Shown here piece by piece: positions 19,410 to 30,900 of a DNA stretch of 64,000 nucleotides. Numbering within the stretch: the stretch's first letter is position 1; each line of letters opens with the position of its first letter. The DNA is from Aromatoleum aromaticum EbN1. Its GTDB lineage: Bacteria > Pseudomonadota > Gammaproteobacteria > Burkholderiales > Rhodocyclaceae. A model generated the notes under the pieces. It saw nothing but the letters and a program-made list of their open reading frames with translations, did not search any database and was not told the origin of the DNA. Location: contig NC_006513.1 in NCBI RefSeq assembly GCF_000025965.1, forward strand, positions 806,001 through 870,000, written 5' to 3'. A program made the translations under genes and the position numbers.

Positions 19410-20245
19410 CCCGTCTCGCCGATTGCCCGGCGCCGGCGAAGCTGAACCTCTTCCTGCATGTCATCGGGCGCCGTCCGGATGGCTACCACCTGCTGCAAAC
19501 GGCGTTTCGCCTGCTCGACTGGGGCGACGCGCTGTCGTTCGAGCTGCGCCATGACGGCGTCGTCGCACGCGCCACCGATCTTCCCGGCGTTTCTGCCGAG
19601 CATGACCTCGTCGTGCGCGCCGCGCGGCTGCTGCAGTCATACACCGGCTGCCGCCTCGGCGCCGACATCCGCGTCGACAAGCGACTGCCGATGGGTGGCG
19701 GTCTCGGCGGCGGCAGTTCGGACGCCGCGACGACGCTGATCGCGCTGAACCGTCTGTGGCGCACCGGCGTCCGCGGTGAAGAGCTCACCGCGCTCGGGCT
19801 GCGGCTCGGCGCCGACGTCCCGTTTTTCATCTTCGGCCGCGACGCGTTCGCCGAAGGCGTCGGCGACGAACTGCGCCCGCTCGACCTCCCGCCAGCCTGG
19901 TACGTCGTCGTCGCGCCGCCGGTCACGGTACCCACCGTGGAAATTTTTGCAGCAGGGGAGTTGACGCGGGATACCGAACCCATCAAAATTACGGACTTCG
20001 CAGCGAGCACCACTCGTAACGATCTGCAAGCAGTTGCCTGCAGCCGTTATCCCGAGATCGGTGCAGCAATCGACTGGCTGGCGCAGTTTGCGCCGGCGCG
20101 AATGACCGGTTCGGGCGCCTGCGTATTTGCGCAGGTGGCAAGCGAGGACGACGCCGAACGCATCGTCGCAAGCTGCCCGGGGTCGTACCGGGCATGGAAA
20201 GCGCGCAGCGTGATGCAGCATCCGCTTCGTGGCTGGGTCGGTTGA
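19391..20245 (+). CDS. ispE: 4-diphosphocytidyl-2-C-methyl-D-erythritol kinase
   Basis: A 284-aa GHMP kinase of the non-mevalonate isoprenoid pathway that phosphorylates CDP-methylerythritol. The N-terminal CPAPAKLNLFLHVIGRRPDG contains the catalytic Lys region. The ATP-binding PMGGGLGGGSSDAATTL and the C-terminal MTGSGACVFA glycine motif are intact. It overlaps lolB by 19 bases and is followed at once by tRNA-Gln. Confidence 0.95.
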   Translation: MDTAELTRLADCPAPAKLNLFLHVIGRRPDGYHLLQTAFRLLDWGDALSFELRHDGVVARATDLPGVSAEHDLVVRAARLLQSYTGCRLGADIRVDKRLPMGGGLGGGSSDAATTLIALNRLWRTGVRGEELTALGLRLGADVPFFIFGRDAFAEGVGDELRPLDLPPAWYVVVAPPVTVPTVEIFAAGELTRDTEPIKITDFAASTTRNDLQAVACSRYPEIGAAIDWLAQFAPARMTGSGACVFAQVASEDDAERIVASCPGSYRAWKARSVMQHPLRGWVG

Positions 20246-20264
20246 GCGGGCGAAAAGGTTTTAC

Positions 20265-20341
20265 TGGGGAGTCGCCAAGTTGGTCAAGGCACCGGATTTT
20301 GATTCCGGCATTCGAAGGTTCGAATCCTTCTTCCCCAGCCA
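20265..20341 (+). tRNA. tRNA-Gln (anticodon TTG)
   Basis: A 77-base gene with acceptor stem TGGGGAG paired to TTCCCCA, discriminator G20338 and encoded CCA at 20339-20341. The anticodon stem CCGGA/TCCGG encloses TTTTGAT with anticodon TTG at 20299-20301. The T-arm is GAAGG-TTCGAAT-CCTTC. Confidence 0.96.
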
Positions 20342-20349
20342 GTAAATTA

Positions 20350-20376
20350 CGGGCAGGCCGCGCGCCTGCCCGTATC
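20350..20376 (+). terminator. Putative terminator after tRNA-Gln
   Basis: CGGGCAGGC-N5-GCCTGCCCG (20350-20372) forms a 9-bp stem with a 5-base loop, followed by TATCGTTTC. The T-tract is poor, so termination may be partial. It lies between the tRNA and prs. Confidence 0.5.
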
Positions 20377-20416
20377 GTTTCATCCTCGCCATCCTATCGG
20401 CATCGGAGTTTCGGAC

Positions 20417-21367
20417 ATGGCCTACGGCAGCCTGATGGTCTTCACCGGCAACGCCAACCCCAAGCTTGCCGCGGACGTCGTTCGCAGACTGGGCATTTCG
20501 ATCGGGGCGGCCACGGTGGGCCGGTTCTCCGACGGTGAAGTCAATATCGAACTGCTCGAAAACGTCCGCGGCAAGGACATCTTCGTGCTGCAGCCGACCT
20601 GCTCGCCGACGAACGAGAACCTGATGGAACTGCTGGTCCTCGTCGATGCGCTCAAGCGCGCGTCCGCAGGCCGCATCACCGCCGCGATCCCGTACTTCGG
20701 CTACGCCCGCCAGGATCGCCGCCCGCGCTCGGCGCGCGTGCCGATCACCGCGAAAGTCGTCGCCAACATGCTGCAGGCCGTCGGGGTGCAGCGCCTCCTG
20801 ACGATGGACCTGCACGCCGACCAGATCCAGGGCTTTTTCGACATCGCGGTCGACAACGTCTATGCCGCACCGGTACTGCTCGCCGACCTCGACAAGCAGA
20901 AATACGACGACCTCCTGGTCGTGTCGCCCGACGTCGGCGGCGTCGTGCGCGCCCGCGCATTCGCGAAGCGCATGGAATGCGATCTGGCGATCATCGACAA
21001 GCGCCGCCCGAAGGCGAACGTGTCCGAAGTGATGAACATCATCGGCGAGGTCAAGGATCGCACCTGTGTGATCATGGACGACATCGTCGACACCGCCGGC
21101 ACGCTGTGCAAGGCTGCGACCGCGCTGAAGGCAAACGGCGCCCGCCGCGTCCTGTCGTACTGCACCCACGCGGTGCTGTCGGGGTCGGCAGCGGCGCGTA
21201 TCGCCGATTCCGATCTCGACGAGCTGGTCGTCACGGACACCATCCCGCTGCGCGACGACGCCAAAGCCTGTCCGCGCATCCGCCAGGTCTCGGTCGCCTC
21301 GCTGCTCGCCGACACCGTGCTGCGGATCAGCAACGAGGAATCGGTCAGCTCGCTGTTCATGGAATGA
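20417..21367 (+). CDS. prs: Ribose-phosphate pyrophosphokinase
   Basis: A 316-aa enzyme that makes PRPP from ribose 5-phosphate and ATP for nucleotide, His and Trp synthesis. The flexible-loop region [29 protein letters not shown] and the PRPP-binding [14 protein letters not shown] are all present. The length matches the class I enzyme. The prs-rplY-pth order behind a tRNA is typical of betaproteobacteria. Confidence 0.97.
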   Translation: MAYGSLMVFTGNANPKLAADVVRRLGISIGAATVGRFSDGEVNIELLENVRGKDIFVLQPTCSPTNENLMELLVLVDALKRASAGRITAAIPYFGYARQDRRPRSARVPITAKVVANMLQAVGVQRLLTMDLHADQIQGFFDIAVDNVYAAPVLLADLDKQKYDDLLVVSPDVGGVVRARAFAKRMECDLAIIDKRRPKANVSEVMNIIGEVKDRTCVIMDDIVDTAGTLCKAATALKANGARRVLSYCTHAVLSGSAAARIADSDLDELVVTDTIPLRDDAKACPRIRQVSVASLLADTVLRISNEESVSSLFME

Positions 21368-21446
21368 ATCTTCGCTGCCGGCACGAGCCGGCGGCCCAAC
21401 CCATCCGCCTGGTCGCGGGCGGATCGTTTCAACCAGGAGTCACACA

Positions 21447-22052
21447 ATGCAAATCGTATTCAAGGCCACCCAGCGCGTGGAACAGGGCACGGGTGCGAGC
21501 CGCCGCCTGCGTCGCGCCGGCCAGATCCCCGGCATCATCTACGGTGCCGACACCGACGCCCAAGCGATCACTGTCGACCACAACGAGCTCTACCACCTGC
21601 TGAAGAAGGAAACTTTCCACGCTTCGGTGCTGATGATCGAGCTCGAAGGGGCAAAGCACACCGTCGTGCTGCGCGACGTCCAGTGGCATCCGTACAAGCA
21701 GCAAGTGCTGCACCTCGACTTCCAGCGCATCGATGCAGGCCACCAGCTCCACCTGAAGGTGCCGCTGCACTTCATCAACAACGACACCAACCCTGCGGTC
21801 AAGCTCGGCGGCTGCATGATCTCGCACACGATGACCGAACTCGACATCGCGTGCCTGCCGGCGAACCTGCCTGAATTCATCGAAGTCGACCTGCAGAGTC
21901 TCGAAGCCGGCCAGTCGATCCACGTCTCGCAACTCAAGCTGCCCGAAGGCGTCGAGGCCGTCCACCACGGCGAAGGCGACCCGGTCGTCGCGACCGCGCT
22001 GACCGTCAAGGGCGGTGCAGCCGAAGCCACGGAAGGCGAAGTCGCGGCCTGA
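21447..22052 (+). CDS. rplY: 50S ribosomal protein L25, long (Ctc) form
   Basis: A 201-aa protein with the L25 5S-rRNA-binding domain (about residues 1-95, with GASRRLRRAGQIPGIIYG) and the extra C-terminal Ctc beta domain. CAGGAG lies upstream of the ATG. The 79-base spacer after prs has two GC-rich hairpins (GCCGGC-ACGA-GCCGGC at 21377-21392 and ATCCGCC/GGCGGAT at 21403-21424), which may attenuate or process the message. Confidence 0.95.
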   Translation: MQIVFKATQRVEQGTGASRRLRRAGQIPGIIYGADTDAQAITVDHNELYHLLKKETFHASVLMIELEGAKHTVVLRDVQWHPYKQQVLHLDFQRIDAGHQLHLKVPLHFINNDTNPAVKLGGCMISHTMTELDIACLPANLPEFIEVDLQSLEAGQSIHVSQLKLPEGVEAVHHGEGDPVVATALTVKGGAAEATEGEVAA

Positions 22053-22102
22053 AGCTGCGATTTCTCGCTCGCCGCCCGCCAGGACACGGGGACACCGATC
22101 CG

Positions 22103-22693
22103 ATGAGCGCCGCAGCTCCGCGCCTTGTCGTCGGCCTCGGCAATCCCGGTGCCGAATACACCGAAACCCGGCACAACGCCGGGTTTCGGTTTTGTGAGCG
22201 GCTCGCCGACAAGCTCGGAGTGCGCTTCAGCCACGAGTCGCGTTTTCATGGCTTCGTCGCCAATGCACGCGACGCCGGCGTGTGGCTGCTGATGCCGCAG
22301 ACCTACATGAACCGCTCGGGCCAGGCGGTCGGGGCGTTGGCGCGCTTCTACCGCATCGCACCAGCCGAGATTCTCGTCGTGCATGACGAGCTCGACATTC
22401 CTCCGGGCCAGTTGCGCCTGAAATTCGGCGGCGGACTCGGGGGCCACAACGGACTCAAGGACACGTCTGCCCACCTCGCCACCAACGATTACTGGCGGCT
22501 GCGCATCGGTATCGGCCATCCCGGCGACCGCAACGAAGTCGTGAATTACGTGCTGAAACCCGCGCGCCGCGAAGAACAGGGGCAGATCGACGAAGCGCTC
22601 GACCGCGCGCTCGCCGCATGGCCGATGATCGCGCGCGGCGAATGGAACGCTGCCACCACCCGCCTCAACGCCCGCCCGGCGGCACTGAAGTAG
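22103..22693 (+). CDS. pth: Peptidyl-tRNA hydrolase
   Basis: A 196-aa enzyme that frees tRNA from stalled peptidyl-tRNA. The start VVGLGNPGAEYTETRHNAGF contains the catalytic His. MPQTYMNRSGQAV, HDELDIPPGQLRLKFGG and GHNGLKD are all family motifs. It lies 50 bases after rplY and was probably cotranscribed with it. Confidence 0.96.
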   Translation: MSAAAPRLVVGLGNPGAEYTETRHNAGFRFCERLADKLGVRFSHESRFHGFVANARDAGVWLLMPQTYMNRSGQAVGALARFYRIAPAEILVVHDELDIPPGQLRLKFGGGLGGHNGLKDTSAHLATNDYWRLRIGIGHPGDRNEVVNYVLKPARREEQGQIDEALDRALAAWPMIARGEWNAATTRLNARPAALK

Positions 22694-22826
22694 GCGGAAA
22701 AATGGCGTCCGACGTTTCGCCCCCTGCCGACGGCCGTTCGCATGGCGAGTTACCGCGAAATTGCCGCCGCCCACAGGCCACTTCAATTGCAAGCCATTGA
22801 TTCTACAATTAGAATCATGCCTTGAC

Positions 22827-22913
22827 TGGTGCCGGGAGAGGGACTCGAACCCTCACAGTGTTACCACCGGCGGATTTTGAATCCGCTGCGTCTACCGATT
22901 CCGCCATCCCGGC
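22827..22913 (-). tRNA. tRNA-Leu (anticodon CAA)
   Basis: An 87-base class II tRNA on the reverse strand. It starts GCCGGGATGGCGGAATCGG and ends CCCGGCA plus encoded CCA (22829-22827). The anticodon stem GCGGA/TCCGC encloses TTCAAAA, with anticodon CAA (reverse of 22877-22879). It has a long variable arm and a T-arm GAGGG-TTCGAGT-CCCTC. Confidence 0.95.
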
Positions 22914-22960
22914 AGGGAAGCGCCGCATTATCCATGAAACTGCCCGCGAGCAGCAAGCGC

Positions 22961-25100
<2,140 letters not shown>

Positions 25101-25157
25101 CAAACGAACGGCTGCGGCACCCGCCGCGCCGTCGCGACGGGTCGCGACTTATCCTGC

Positions 25158-25166
25158 TGCTATAAT
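25158..25166 (+). promoter_or_regulatory. Extended -10 element upstream of yajC
   Basis: TGC-TATAAT is a perfect extended -10 (TGnTATAAT), 32 bases before the yajC GTG. No good -35 lies at the usual distance, which is common with extended -10 promoters. It would give yajC-secD-secF its own start apart from queA-tgt. Confidence 0.55.
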
Positions 25167-25198
25167 CGGCCGCTTTACGCAACCATCCGGAGTCCCAC

Positions 25199-25525
25199 GT
25201 GTTCATTTCCAACGCTTACGCCCAGGCCGCACCTGCGGGCGATCCGACCGGCGGCCTGATGGGCATGCTGCCGCTGATCCTGATGTTCATCGTGCTGTGG
25301 TTCCTGATGATCCGCCCGCAGATGAAGCGCGCGAAGGAACACAAGGCGATGGTCGCTGCGATCGCGAAAGGCGACGAAATCGTCACCCAGGGTGGCATTG
25401 CCGGTCGCGTGACCCAGGTGGGCGAAAATTTCCTGCACGTCGAAGTGGCCGACAACGTCAATGTCGTCGTCCAGGCCCAGTCGGTCACCAACGTGCTGCC
25501 GAAAGGCACGCTGAAGACCCTGTAA
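25199..25525 (+). CDS. yajC: Preprotein translocase subunit YajC
   Basis: A 108-aa protein with one transmembrane segment (about residues 18-40, LMGMLPLILMFIVLWFLMI) followed by the conserved RPQMKRAKEHKAMVAAIAKG. It associates with SecDF-YidC. The start codon is GTG, after CCGGAG. It lies upstream of secD and secF as usual. Confidence 0.95.
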   Translation: MFISNAYAQAAPAGDPTGGLMGMLPLILMFIVLWFLMIRPQMKRAKEHKAMVAAIAKGDEIVTQGGIAGRVTQVGENFLHVEVADNVNVVVQAQSVTNVLPKGTLKTL

Positions 25526-25604
25526 GGCCCGCGCGGCGGCGCGAGCGTGCCGCTCCGCCGTCGTGCCCGCGCCCGGCGCCTCCCCACCCCATTTCATTCA
25601 AGTC

Positions 25605-27470
25605 ATGAACCGCTACCCGCTCTGGAAGAACATCCTCATTGGTCTGGTCCTGTTCTTCGGCCTGATCTACACCCTTCCCAACTTCTACGGTGAAGTCCCC
25701 GCAGTTCAGGTCTCCAGCGGCAAAGCCACGCTCAAGCTCGACCCCGCGCTGGTCGCCCCGATCGAACAGACGCTGCGCGACGCGGAAGTTCCCTACGACG
25801 GCCTGTTCGTCGACGGCAACAGCATCCGCGTGCGGCTCGGGAGCACCGAAGATCAGCTGCGCGCGAAGGACTCGATCGAGAAGCGGCTCAATCCCGACCC
25901 CAGCGATCCTTCCTATATCGTCGCGCTGAACCTGCTGTCGGCTTCGCCGACCTGGCTCACCGCGATCCACGCGCTGCCGATGTACCTCGGCCTCGACCTG
26001 CGCGGCGGCGTGCATTTCCTGCTCGAAGTGGACATGCCGGGCGCGATCACGAAGCGTCTCGACGCGACCGCCGGCGACCTGCGCACGCTGCTGCGCGACA
26101 AGGACGTGCGCCACGCCGGCATCGTGCGGGAAGGCAATACCGTTCAGCTGCGCTTTCGCGACGCCGCACAGCGCGAGGCGGCTCGCAACGCGATCCTCAA
26201 CAGCACGCGCGACCTCCAGCTCGTCGACCGCGACGATGGCTCGACCGACCTGAAGCTGATCGCGACGCTGACACCGGTCGCCCAGCAGACGATCCGCGAC
26301 TTCGCGATCAAGCAGAACATCACGACGCTGCACAACCGCATCAACGAGCTCGGCGTCGCCGAACCGGTGATCCAGCAACAGGGCGCCAACCGTATCGTGG
26401 TGCAGCTACCGGGCGTGCAGGACGTCGCGAAGGCGAAAGACATCCTCGGGCGTACCGCGACGCTCGAAGTGCGCATGGTCGACGACAGCCCGGGCGCACT
26501 CGAAGCCGCACTCGCCGGCAACGTGCCGTTCGGCACCGAGCTCTACACCGAGCGCGGCGGCTCGCCGCTGCTGGTGCGCTCGCAGGTCGTGCTGACCGGC
26601 GACCGCCTCACCGATGCGCAGCCCGGCTTCGACGGACAGACCAACGAACCGGCCGTGCACCTGACGCTCGACGCCGCCGGCAGCCGCATCTTCCGCGACG
26701 TCACGCGCGAGAACGTCGGCAAGCGCATGGCGATCCTGCTGATCGAAAAAGGCAAGGGCGAAGTCGTCACCGCACCGGTGATCCGCAGCGAGATCGGCGG
26801 CGGCCGCGTGCAGATCTCCGGCAGCATGACGACGACCGAAGCGAACGACGTCGCGCTGCTGCTGCGCGCTGGCAGCCTCGCCGCGCCGATGGAGATCATC
26901 GAGGAACGCACCGTCGGCCCGAGCTTGGGCGCCGACAACATCGCCAAGGGGTTCAATTCGACGCTGTGGGGTTTCATCGCGATCGCAGTGTTCATGATCG
27001 CCTACTACATGCTGTTCGGCCTGATCTCGGCGATCGCGCTGGCAGCGAACCTGCTGCTGCTGGTCGCGCTGCTGTCGCTGCTGCAGGCGACGCTGACCCT
27101 GCCCGGCATCGCGGCGATGGCGCTGACGCTGGGCATGGCGATCGACGCGAACGTGCTGATCAACGAACGGATTCGCGAGGAACTGCGCAACGGCGTGTCG
27201 CCGCAGGCGGCGATCCACACCGGCTACGATCGCGCGTTCGACACCATCCTCGACTCGAACATCACGACGCTGATCGCCGGCATCGCGCTGCTGGTGTTCG
27301 GCTCCGGCCCGGTGCGCGGCTTCGCGGTCGTGCACTGCCTCGGCATCCTGACGTCGATGTTCAGCGCGATCCTGATCTCGCGCATGCTCGTGAACCTGAT
27401 CTACGGGCGGCGCCGCAAAGTCGAGAGCCTGTCGATCGGCCAGATCTGGAAACCCGGCAAAGCCGGCTGA
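25605..27470 (+). CDS. secD: Protein translocase subunit SecD
   Basis: A 621-aa inner-membrane RND-type protein that uses the proton gradient to help complete export through SecYEG. The N-terminal membrane helix is followed by the large periplasmic P1 domain, including YLGLDLRGGVHFLLEVD. A C-terminal bundle of five helices contains LTLGMAIDANVLINERIREE. The start at 25605 (MNRYPLWKNILIG) puts the first helix at the N-terminus. Confidence 0.97.
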   Translation: MNRYPLWKNILIGLVLFFGLIYTLPNFYGEVPAVQVSSGKATLKLDPALVAPIEQTLRDAEVPYDGLFVDGNSIRVRLGSTEDQLRAKDSIEKRLNPDPSDPSYIVALNLLSASPTWLTAIHALPMYLGLDLRGGVHFLLEVDMPGAITKRLDATAGDLRTLLRDKDVRHAGIVREGNTVQLRFRDAAQREAARNAILNSTRDLQLVDRDDGSTDLKLIATLTPVAQQTIRDFAIKQNITTLHNRINELGVAEPVIQQQGANRIVVQLPGVQDVAKAKDILGRTATLEVRMVDDSPGALEAALAGNVPFGTELYTERGGSPLLVRSQVVLTGDRLTDAQPGFDGQTNEPAVHLTLDAAGSRIFRDVTRENVGKRMAILLIEKGKGEVVTAPVIRSEIGGGRVQISGSMTTTEANDVALLLRAGSLAAPMEIIEERTVGPSLGADNIAKGFNSTLWGFIAIAVFMIAYYMLFGLISAIALAANLLLLVALLSLLQATLTLPGIAAMALTLGMAIDANVLINERIREELRNGVSPQAAIHTGYDRAFDTILDSNITTLIAGIALLVFGSGPVRGFAVVHCLGILTSMFSAILISRMLVNLIYGRRRKVESLSIGQIWKPGKAG

Positions 27471-27542
27471 ACGAGCACCGGACGAACACGCAAGGAACGC
27501 GGCGCCCGGCCGCCGCCCCTGACGCAACCAAAGGCTTGAGAA

Positions 27543-28475
27543 ATGGAATTCTTCCGCATCAAGAAAGATATCCCGTTCATGCGCCATGCGCTGACGTTCA
27601 ATATCATCTCACTCATCACTTTCCTGCTCGCAGTGTTCTTCCTCGCGACCAGCGGCCTGCACCTGTCGGTCGAATTCACCGGCGGCACGCTGGTCGAAGT
27701 CACCTACCCCGAGGCGCCCGAACTGGAACCGATCCGCGAGGCGCTCGGCGATGCCGGCTACCCTGACGCCCAGGTGCAGAATTTCGGCAGCGCCCGTGAC
27801 GTGCTGATCCGTCTGCCGAACCGCGACGATCTGGACACCGCGCGGGTTTCCGAGCTGACCCTAGCGACGTTGCAGTCGGTCGCCGGCCCCACGCCGGAGC
27901 TGCGGCGCGTCGAGTTCGTCGGCCCGCAGGTCGGCAAGGAACTCGCAACCGACGGCGCAATGGCGCTGCTGCTGGTGATCTTCGGCATCGTCGTGTACCT
28001 GGCGATCCGCTTCGAATGGCGCTTCGCGGTGTCCGCGATCATCGCCAACCTCCACGACGTCATCATCATCCTGGGCTTCTTCGCGTTCTTCCAGTGGGAA
28101 TTCTCGCTGCCGGTGCTCGCTGCCGTGCTGGCAGTGCTCGGCTACTCGGTGAACGAGTCGGTCGTCGTGTTCGACCGCGTGCGCGAAACCTTCAAGAAGC
28201 GCCGCAACCTCTCGACGCCCCAGGTGCTCGACCACGCGATCACTTCGACGATCTCGCGCACGGTGATCACCCACGGCAGCACGCAGATAATGGTGCTGTC
28301 GATGCTGCTGTTCGGCGGCGCGACGCTGCACTACTTCGCGATGGCGCTGACGATCGGCATCCTGTTCGGCATTTACTCATCCGTGCTCGTCGCGAGCCCG
28401 CTCGTGATGTGGCTCGGCGTATCGCGCGAGCAGTTCGTCAAGCCGAAGCGGGAAAAGGAAGAAGCGGTCGTGTGA
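27543..28475 (+). CDS. secF: Protein translocase subunit SecF
   Basis: A 310-aa partner of SecD with six membrane helices. The first periplasmic segment contains SVEFTGGTLVEVTYPE, and the motif GYSVNESVVVFDRVRE is conserved in SecF. It follows secD after 72 bases. The C-terminus is a short charged tail. The gene converges with the DUF2322 gene. Confidence 0.97.
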   Translation: MEFFRIKKDIPFMRHALTFNIISLITFLLAVFFLATSGLHLSVEFTGGTLVEVTYPEAPELEPIREALGDAGYPDAQVQNFGSARDVLIRLPNRDDLDTARVSELTLATLQSVAGPTPELRRVEFVGPQVGKELATDGAMALLLVIFGIVVYLAIRFEWRFAVSAIIANLHDVIIILGFFAFFQWEFSLPVLAAVLAVLGYSVNESVVVFDRVRETFKKRRNLSTPQVLDHAITSTISRTVITHGSTQIMVLSMLLFGGATLHYFAMALTIGILFGIYSSVLVASPLVMWLGVSREQFVKPKREKEEAVV

Positions 28476-28521
28476 TCGCCACGCGAGGCGATGCCGGTCC
28501 CTCGCAACGCAATACCACTCC

Positions 28522-28543
28522 GGGGGCGCCTCGACGCGCCCCC
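28522..28543. terminator. GC-rich hairpin between converging secF and DUF2322 genes
   Basis: GGGGGCGC-N6-GCGCCCCC is an 8-bp stem in the 95-base convergent spacer. It has no T-run on either side, so it may act as a 3' end stabiliser or weak terminator. Confidence 0.4.
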
Positions 28544-28570
28544 GCCCGGAGCACTTTCAACGCGCGAGCG

Positions 28571-28888
28571 TCATACCGCGAAAACCTGCTTCACGCGCAG
28601 CGTTTCGCCGCGCTCGATCAGGCCGATCAGGCGGTCGATGTTCGGATGCTTGCCGGGATTCGCGCGGGCGTCCTCGCTGTGCTCGGCGTACAGCTCGAGC
28701 CCTTTCCGCGCCGCTTCGACACCGATCGCGCCGTAAAGCTGCGCGAGGTGGTTATAGACTGCCAGCGAGCCGGCCTGCCCGGCCTTGTTCTCGATTGTGG
28801 CGACGATCGAATCGTCCACGTCGATGAGGTTCAGCGCGGCCAGGTGCGAGATTTTCGGCAACTGCTTGAGGTTGTCGGCAAAAGCCAT
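28571..28888 (-). CDS. DUF2322 family protein
   Basis: A 105-aa soluble protein of unknown function. It reads MAFADNLKQLPKISHLAALN, then IVATIENKAGQAGSLAVYNH and the strongly conserved-looking HSEDARANPGKHPNIDRL. This pattern matches the DUF2322 family known from betaproteobacteria. No catalytic motif or signal peptide is seen. It lies 78 bases downstream of purB on the same strand and may be cotranscribed with it. Confidence 0.8.
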   Translation of the reverse strand: MAFADNLKQLPKISHLAALNLIDVDDSIVATIENKAGQAGSLAVYNHLAQLYGAIGVEAARKGLELYAEHSEDARANPGKHPNIDRLIGLIERGETLRVKQVFAV

Positions 28889-28966
28889 TGGAACTCCAGT
28901 CGATTGCGATGGCGGCAGAACGCCGCCCGCAGGCGGCGCTCGTCAGTGCCCGTTGCGTGAGAACGG

Positions 28967-30436
<1,470 letters not shown>

Positions 30437-30466
30437 TCAAACCCGCCCCAGCCGAGAGACCAGACT

Positions 30467-30850
30467 ATGAGCGAATCCGAAAAATATCGCATCGAGGTGG
30501 AAGCCATCGCCGAGTTCGTACCGGGACAATCCGACCCGGACGAAAACCGCTACGTTTTTGCATACCACATCACGCTGACGAACACCGGCGAAGTGCCCGC
30601 CCAGTTGATCAGCCGGCACTGGGTCATCACCGACGGCGCGGGCAAGGTCCAGGAAGTTCGCGGCCTCGGAGTGATCGGCGAACAGCCGATGCTCGCGCCG
30701 GGACAGCAGTTCAGCTATTCGAGCGGGTCTGTCCTCGAAACCCCGGTCGGCACGATGCAGGGCAGCTACCAGATGGCGGCCGAGGACGGCCACCGTTTCG
30801 ACGCCGAAATCCCGGCCTTCATGCTGGCGATGCCGCGCGTGCTGCACTGA
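30467..30850 (+). CDS. apaG: ApaG protein
   Basis: A 127-aa protein with a single fibronectin type III-like beta fold. Conserved blocks are YHITLTNTGEVPAQLISRHW and GLGVIGEQPMLAPGQQFSYS, and the C-terminal IPAFMLAMP. Its biochemical role is unsettled, with links to Ap4A and divalent metal resistance in enteric bacteria. Here it stands alone between divergent purB and a converging sensor gene. The long open frame upstream is an antisense shadow of purB. Confidence 0.92.
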   Translation: MSESEKYRIEVEAIAEFVPGQSDPDENRYVFAYHITLTNTGEVPAQLISRHWVITDGAGKVQEVRGLGVIGEQPMLAPGQQFSYSSGSVLETPVGTMQGSYQMAAEDGHRFDAEIPAFMLAMPRVLH

Positions 30851-30881
30851 GCGAAGCCTCCGGCTACCCGCGACGGGAGGA

Positions 30882-30900
30882 AATTCGGGGATTCCGAATT
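30882..30900. terminator. Short hairpin at the apaG/sensor convergence
   Basis: AATTCGG-GGATT-CCGAATT is a 7-bp stem in the 49-base convergent spacer and touches the stop codon of the sensor gene. No T-run follows, so termination is uncertain. Confidence 0.3.
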
